Source: an uncultured Ruminococcus sp.
GTDB lineage: Bacteria; Bacillota; Clostridia; Oscillospirales; Acutalibacteraceae
Length of the DNA stretch: 8,577 nucleotides
Assembly (NCBI GenBank): GCA_902762335.1
Contig: CACWNZ010000122.1
Coordinates: forward strand, 1 to 8,577
Direction of reading: 5' to 3'
Shown: positions 6,072 through 8,577 of the stretch, piece after piece
Position numbering within the stretch: position 1 is the stretch's first letter
Layout of the letters: the number at the start of each line of letters is the position of its first letter
Made by a program: the position numbers and the translations under genes
Notes under the pieces: generated by a model
The model's database searches: none
What the model was told of the DNA's origin: nothing
Seen by the model: only the letters and a program-made list of their open reading frames with translations

Positions 6072-7025
6072 TCAGATACACTTTTTAAGCATATCCTGCT
6101 CTGCGGGGAAGACGGTCTCTATTATTTTTTCCGAGCACGGGGGAGAATAGTCGAATCTGTCCATGTGGTCGCCCGTAAAATAATAGACGGGCGGCGCAGG
6201 CGCGACCTCATCGTCAAAGGTGTCTATTATTATCAGCTTTATCTTCATCTTATCGGGAATGATATTCTTGATATAAACGCTTGCCTGCTGACCTGCCCTT
6301 ACGTTATCCTTCATCTCCGCAAGACCCGCAAGGTTTGGCGTAAGCTCTACAAAGGCTCCGTATTCCTCAACCGAGCGTATCACGCCCGCAACGGTTTCAC
6401 CCGCCTTGAACTGCCTTGCGTTTTCCTCCCAGGTGCCGAGCAGCTCCTTGTGCGTAAGGCTTATCCTGCCGTTATCTATCGACTTTATCACCGCCCTTAT
6501 CTCCATGCCCACGGAAAGTCTTTCTCTCGGGTGGTCTATTCTTGATACTGATATAGCGTCTATCGGCAGCAGAGAAACAATGCCGCAGCCTATATCCGCA
6601 AACGCCCCGAAGGCGTCAAGATGAGTTACTCTCGCATCTATTACGTCGCCGGGTACGAGCTGAGAGATATATTCCCTCATGCATTTTTCCTGCGCCAGCC
6701 TGCGCGAAAGCACGGCAACGGGTCTGCCCGCTTCGTTTCTTGTGATGTCAGTAACAACGAAGCAAACGGGTCTGTTCACTCTTGAAATAAGGGCTATGTC
6801 CCTTACCTTGCCCTCTCTTATGCCTATAGCACCCTCCTCCCGTGGGATTATCCCCTTTATCCCGCCGAGATCCACAATAAGGTCGTGCGACCAGTCGCAT
6901 ACGACTGCCCGCGCCTCAAGCACCCTTTCCTCGTGCATTGCCTCCGCAAGCGCCGATAATGACTGCATACAGGCGAGATTTTCCGCCGTGCCGATCAGCT
7001 TGCCTTCAGGATAGTATCCTGCCAT
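6072..7025 (-). CDS. Protein with three S1 RNA-binding domains
   Basis: A 317-residue protein made of three consecutive S1 (OB-fold) domains, about 36-109, 124-194 and 207-268. The second (GDVIDARVTHLDAFGAFADIG, ending SLTHKELLGTW) and third (GETVAGVIRSVEEYGAFVEL...GLAEM) show the clear S1 pattern. The first (EARAVVCDWSHDLIVDLGGIKGIIPREEGAIG) is a diverged version typical of Clostridia S1-like proteins. A C-terminal extension (270-317) is acidic/aromatic and unassigned. It probably binds mRNA or ribosomes, but is shorter than a classical ribosomal protein S1. The start is chosen at the ATG before AGYYPEGKL. That ATG has AAAGGA (7037-7042) and GAAGG (7030-7034) upstream, and I recall related proteins beginning with a similar YPEG segment. 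The earlier ATG at 7077-7079 adds 18 charged residues and has no ribosome binding site. It is divergent from the next gene. Confidence 0.85.
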   Translation of the reverse strand: MAGYYPEGKLIGTAENLACMQSLSALAEAMHEERVLEARAVVCDWSHDLIVDLGGIKGIIPREEGAIGIREGKVRDIALISRVNRPVCFVVTDITRNEAGRPVAVLSRRLAQEKCMREYISQLVPGDVIDARVTHLDAFGAFADIGCGIVSLLPIDAISVSRIDHPRERLSVGMEIRAVIKSIDNGRISLTHKELLGTWEENARQFKAGETVAGVIRSVEEYGAFVELTPNLAGLAEMKDNVRAGQQASVYIKNIIPDKMKIKLIIIDTFDDEVAPAPPVYYFTGDHMDRFDYSPPCSEKIIETVFPAEQDMLKKCI

Positions 7026-7128
7026 TTTGCCTTCATTCCTTTCTGAGTGAGGTCTTGCCTCTTTGTTTTTTCTCAACATTTATATGTAGTGCAAAAGCCG
7101 CTTATGACCCCCGACCGCAAAGTCAGAC

Positions 7129-7157
7129 TTGAATTCTCCGCTTAAGTAGTATAAAAT
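7129..7157 (+). promoter_or_regulatory. Predicted promoter of the DUF4870-like gene
   Basis: TTGAAT (-35, 7129-7134) and TAAAAT (-10, 7152-7157) lie 17 nt apart; an overlapping TATAAA at 7150 gives a 15-nt spacer. Transcription would start near 7164, at the edge of the palindrome at 7165-7178. Confidence 0.5.
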
Positions 7158-7164
7158 AGTATTG

Positions 7165-7178
7165 CAGGCAAATGCCTG
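7165..7178. promoter_or_regulatory. Perfect palindrome in the divergent promoter region (possible operator)
   Basis: CAGGCA-AA-TGCCTG is a perfect 6+6 inverted repeat with a 2-nt centre. It lies right at the predicted transcription start of the plus-strand gene and upstream of the S1 gene on the other strand. The size and position fit a dimeric repressor site. No regulator gene is present in the window, so this is inference from position and symmetry. Confidence 0.4.
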
Positions 7179-7198
7179 TTATGTTAAATCGTATATAA

Positions 7199-7204
7199 GA
7201 GGAG
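7199..7204 (+). promoter_or_regulatory. Ribosome binding site with long spacing
   Basis: GAGGAG lies 12 nt before the ATG at 7217, longer than the 7-8 nt seen for most genes here. No alternative start codon in the same frame lies closer, so the ATG at 7217 is kept. Confidence 0.55.
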
Positions 7205-7216
7205 ACGTGTCAGACA

Positions 7217-7588
7217 ATGAATGAAAACAACGATAATATAAAATTCCTGTCGGCTATTTCTTATATCTTCGTTCTCTTTATCGTGGGTCATTTTGCTGTT
7301 GAGAAGGATAATCCCGACCTGAGATTCCATAAGTATCAGGGCGGGGTCCTGTTCGGAGTATTCGCTGCTCTGTATCTCATAGATCTCATAATAATTCTCT
7401 GCCTTTCGTTTATACCTGCCTTTCAGATGATGGTAGCCTTTATTCTTACCGCGGCGATAACCCTTGCTTACGTCATGATGATAGCAATGGGCATTAAGGC
7501 GGCGCTCAGATTTGAACAAAGGCAGCTTCCCTTTATCGGCTTCTTTGCGGTAAGGCTGAGAGAGACGTATGACAACAGAGCCAAGTGA
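7217..7588 (+). CDS. Small integral membrane protein, DUF4870/Tic20-like
   Basis: A 123-residue protein with three predicted transmembrane helices (about 11-28, 43-65 and 68-93). The opening FLSAISYIFVLFIVGHFAVEKDNPDLRFHKYQG (10-42) matches the layout of DUF4870/Tic20-like small membrane proteins: a first helix, a short charged loop, then RFHxxQG entering the second helix. The function of these families in bacteria is unknown. The C-terminal tail (94-123) is basic and probably cytoplasmic. It may be followed by the thioredoxin-like gene in the same transcript (69-nt gap), although a TATAAT at 7606-7611 could be a separate -10. The family call rests on the motif layout. Confidence 0.72.
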   Translation: MNENNDNIKFLSAISYIFVLFIVGHFAVEKDNPDLRFHKYQGGVLFGVFAALYLIDLIIILCLSFIPAFQMMVAFILTAAITLAYVMMIAMGIKAALRFEQRQLPFIGFFAVRLRETYDNRAK

Positions 7589-7645
7589 GCTCTCCCTTCA
7601 ACAGGTATAATTATATCATTTGCAAACGGCGAAAAATGCTAAAAA

Positions 7646-7652
7646 AAGGTGA
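7646..7652 (+). promoter_or_regulatory. Ribosome binding site deciding the thioredoxin-like start
   Basis: AAGGTGA lies 5 nt before the ATG at 7658. The GTG at 7649 is inside this site and so is unlikely to be the true start. Confidence 0.65.
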
Positions 7653-7657
7653 ATATC

Positions 7658-7981
7658 ATGAGTGACGATATAATTTCTGTGGATTCCTATGATTTTGACG
7701 TGAGAATAGAGCACGGCATAACGGCGGTGCTGTTCTATACTGAGTGGTGCGTGCAGAGCAGGGGGATAATTCCCTTTCTTGAAGAGATAGCCGACGAATA
7801 CTACGACAGTATGCGCGTGCTTGCCCTTGACATTGAGCAGTCGCCCGACGTTGCATCGGTCTTTGCGATAGACGTAACGCCTACCGTGATAATATTCAAG
7901 GACGGCAGGATAGTTGAGCGTATAACGGGCGCAAACCCGCCGAGCGCCTATACCGATGTGATAGACGAGCTTATAGGCTGA
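7658..7981 (+). CDS. Thioredoxin-fold protein with a monothiol CxxS active site
   Basis: A 107-residue, single-domain cytoplasmic thioredoxin-like protein. The fold markers are present: VLFYTEWC (24-31), the PFLEEIADEY helix (39-48), VLALDIEQSPDVASVFAI (54-71), the cis-proline loop VTPTVIIFKDG (73-83, Pro75) and a Gly at 91. The active site reads WCVQS (30-34) where thioredoxin has WCGPC: the first Cys is kept and the second is Ser. CxxS proteins can form mixed disulfides or isomerise them, but cannot reduce disulfides by the normal dithiol route. It therefore may be a monothiol partner, a substrate-trapping chaperone or a glutathionylation-type enzyme; this is inference. It faces a normal thioredoxin gene across a shared terminator. 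Confidence 0.85.
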   Translation: MSDDIISVDSYDFDVRIEHGITAVLFYTEWCVQSRGIIPFLEEIADEYYDSMRVLALDIEQSPDVASVFAIDVTPTVIIFKDGRIVERITGANPPSAYTDVIDELIG

Positions 7982-7990
7982 GAGAAAAAT

Positions 7991-8034
7991 AACAGGACTG
8001 TACCCTTTCACGAGCGTGACGGTACAGTCCTGTT
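7991..8034. terminator. Large bidirectional terminator between the two thioredoxin-type genes
   Basis: A perfect 14-bp stem, AACAGGACTGTACC (7991-8004) with GGTACAGTCCTGTT (8021-8034), has a 16-nt loop that itself contains CACG/CGTG. T-rich sequence follows on the plus side (TTTTATTG, then TTTT) and on the minus side (ATTTTTC). It ends the CxxS gene and the convergent thioredoxin gene. Confidence 0.85.
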
Positions 8035-8052
8035 TTATTGTTTTGATGTTTT

Positions 8053-8361
8053 TCAGTCGAGCATTGAAAGGATCGCCGACTTAGGCTGAACGCCCACCGA
8101 GGTCTTTACGGGCTTGCCGTTTTTGAAGACCATAAGCGTGGGTATGCTCATTATGCCGAAATGCGAGGCAAGCTCAAGCTGCTCGTCTACGTTTACCTTG
8201 CCGACCTTGATCTGAGTGTTTTCCTCGCCGATCTCGTCAACAACGGGAGAGAGCATTCTGCACGGACCGCACCAGGCTGCCCAGAAGTCAAGAAGAACGG
8301 TCCTGTCGCTTTTCAGTACCTCGGCTTCAAAATTCTCTTTGGTTATCTCAATTACTGCCAT
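8053..8361 (-). CDS. trxA: Thioredoxin
   Basis: A 102-residue classical thioredoxin. It reduces protein disulfides in the cytoplasm, using electrons from NADPH via thioredoxin reductase (not in this window). The active site WCGPC is at 30-34, the buried Asp is at 25 (LLDFWAAW), the cis-proline is Pro74 in the SIPTLMVFKNG segment, and a conserved Gly follows at 90. Length and motif spacing are normal for the family. The start is supported by AAAGGAG 7 nt upstream. It lies 49 nt downstream of the basic-tailed partial gene on the same strand, so co-transcription is possible. No clear promoter was found between them. Confidence 0.95.
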   Translation of the reverse strand: MAVIEITKENFEAEVLKSDRTVLLDFWAAWCGPCRMLSPVVDEIGEENTQIKVGKVNVDEQLELASHFGIMSIPTLMVFKNGKPVKTSVGVQPKSAILSMLD

Positions 8362-8410
8362 AAAAACACTCCTTTATCTGAGTATTGTCCTTAACGGGAA
8401 ATAAATACGT

Positions 8411-8577
8411 TTATTTCCTTTTCTTTTTGGATTGACGCCTTTTAGCGTTTTTAGCGGCTTCGCGATCGCGCTCATGCCTGCTCGGTGTGTACTCGCTGCC
8501 GAAGCTTTTCTGATTTATCAGAGCCTTGACAAAATGGGGATGCTTTTCGGTGAACTCCGCTTCAAGCTCGGGGTGGT
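8411..8577 (-). CDS. C-terminal fragment of an unidentified protein with a very basic tail
   Basis: The minus-strand frame is open from the right edge and ends with TAA at 8411-8413. The 54 visible residues begin HPELEAEFTEKHPHFVKAL. A QKSFGSEYTPSRHERDRE segment follows, and the end is dominated by Lys/Arg (KNAKRRQSKKKRK). The tail suggests binding to nucleic acid or ribosomes, but the family cannot be told from this piece. The reading frame is supported by codon use like the rest of the window and by the other two frames on this strand being stopped within the same stretch. Its 3' end overlaps an AT-rich 9-bp hairpin (8397-8418). Confidence 0.65.
   Translation of the reverse strand, partial: HPELEAEFTEKHPHFVKALINQKSFGSEYTPSRHERDREAAKNAKRRQSKKKRK

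Noticed and set aside
7026..7079. Longer start of the S1-domain protein (ATG at 7077-7079)
   Set aside because: No ribosome binding site precedes it and the extra 18 residues are charged low-information sequence; the internal ATG at 7023-7025 has two purine-rich sites and begins a YPEG segment I recall from related proteins.
7606..7611. TATAAT as a -10 box for the CxxS thioredoxin-like gene
   Set aside because: No acceptable -35 is found 16-18 nt upstream (AAGTGA region); kept only as a possibility.
8397..8418. GGAAATAAA/TTTATTTCC hairpin as a terminator for the right-edge gene
   Set aside because: It is AT-rich, overlaps the stop codon and has no T-run on the minus strand.
1..8577. CRISPR arrays, tRNA/rRNA genes, transposases or phage genes
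   Set aside because: None could be recognised by repeat spacing, tRNA-like sequence or protein motifs on either strand.

Overview
The window looks like a piece of a gut-type Clostridia genome (Ruminococcus-like, Oscillospiraceae) with a short stretch of different character at its left edge. The main part (from about 810 to 8577) uses ATA for most isoleucines and AGA/AGG for most arginines. It has strong AAGGAG-type ribosome binding sites, and its protein families (AAA-CYTH fusion, three-domain S1 protein, RadC-like protein, VWA lipoprotein) are familiar from this group. The first ~800 bases encode the C-terminal part of a glycosyltransferase of a kind I associate with Bacteroidetes. Its codon use is clearly different (mostly CGN arginine, ATT/ATC isoleucine). 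The switch falls within a few tens of bases just before the next gene, so it is either a recent transfer or an assembly/cloning chimera. The genus-level assignment comes from recall and codon style, not from any search.

Layout, left to right: (1) 1-822 +, partial glycosyltransferase. (2) 827-1921 +, AAA_28-CYTH fusion, followed 51 nt later by (3) 1973-2992 +, an unrecognised helical protein; the pair looks co-transcribed and ends at a strong terminator at 3151-3197. The gap between gene 3 and the terminator carries three back-to-back perfect hairpins (3028-3100). (4) 3268-4791 +, a secreted VWA-domain lipoprotein, ending at a bidirectional hairpin (4825-4858) shared with the convergent minus-strand unit. 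(5, 6) 5969-5277 and 5242-4862 on the minus strand: a RadC-like protein whose JAMM metal-binding motif is destroyed, then a small two-helix membrane protein. This pair is driven by a near-consensus promoter at 6001-6029. (7) 7025-6072 -, a protein with three S1 RNA-binding domains. (8) 7217-7588 +, a small DUF4870/Tic20-like membrane protein, divergent from gene 7, with a perfect palindrome over its predicted transcription start. (9) 7658-7981 +, a thioredoxin-fold protein with a monothiol CxxS site, convergent on (10) 8361-8053 -, a normal thioredoxin (WCGPC). The two thioredoxin-type genes share a large bidirectional terminator. (11) 8577-8411 -, the very basic C-terminal tail of a protein that runs off the right edge.

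No RNA genes, CRISPR arrays, insertion sequences or origins were recognised. Most of the window is housekeeping-like or accessory single genes rather than one coordinated system. The best leads are the catalytically dead RadC with its membrane partner, the CxxS/CGPC thioredoxin pair, the AAA-CYTH fusion with its unknown partner, the triple-hairpin element, and the compositional junction near position 800.
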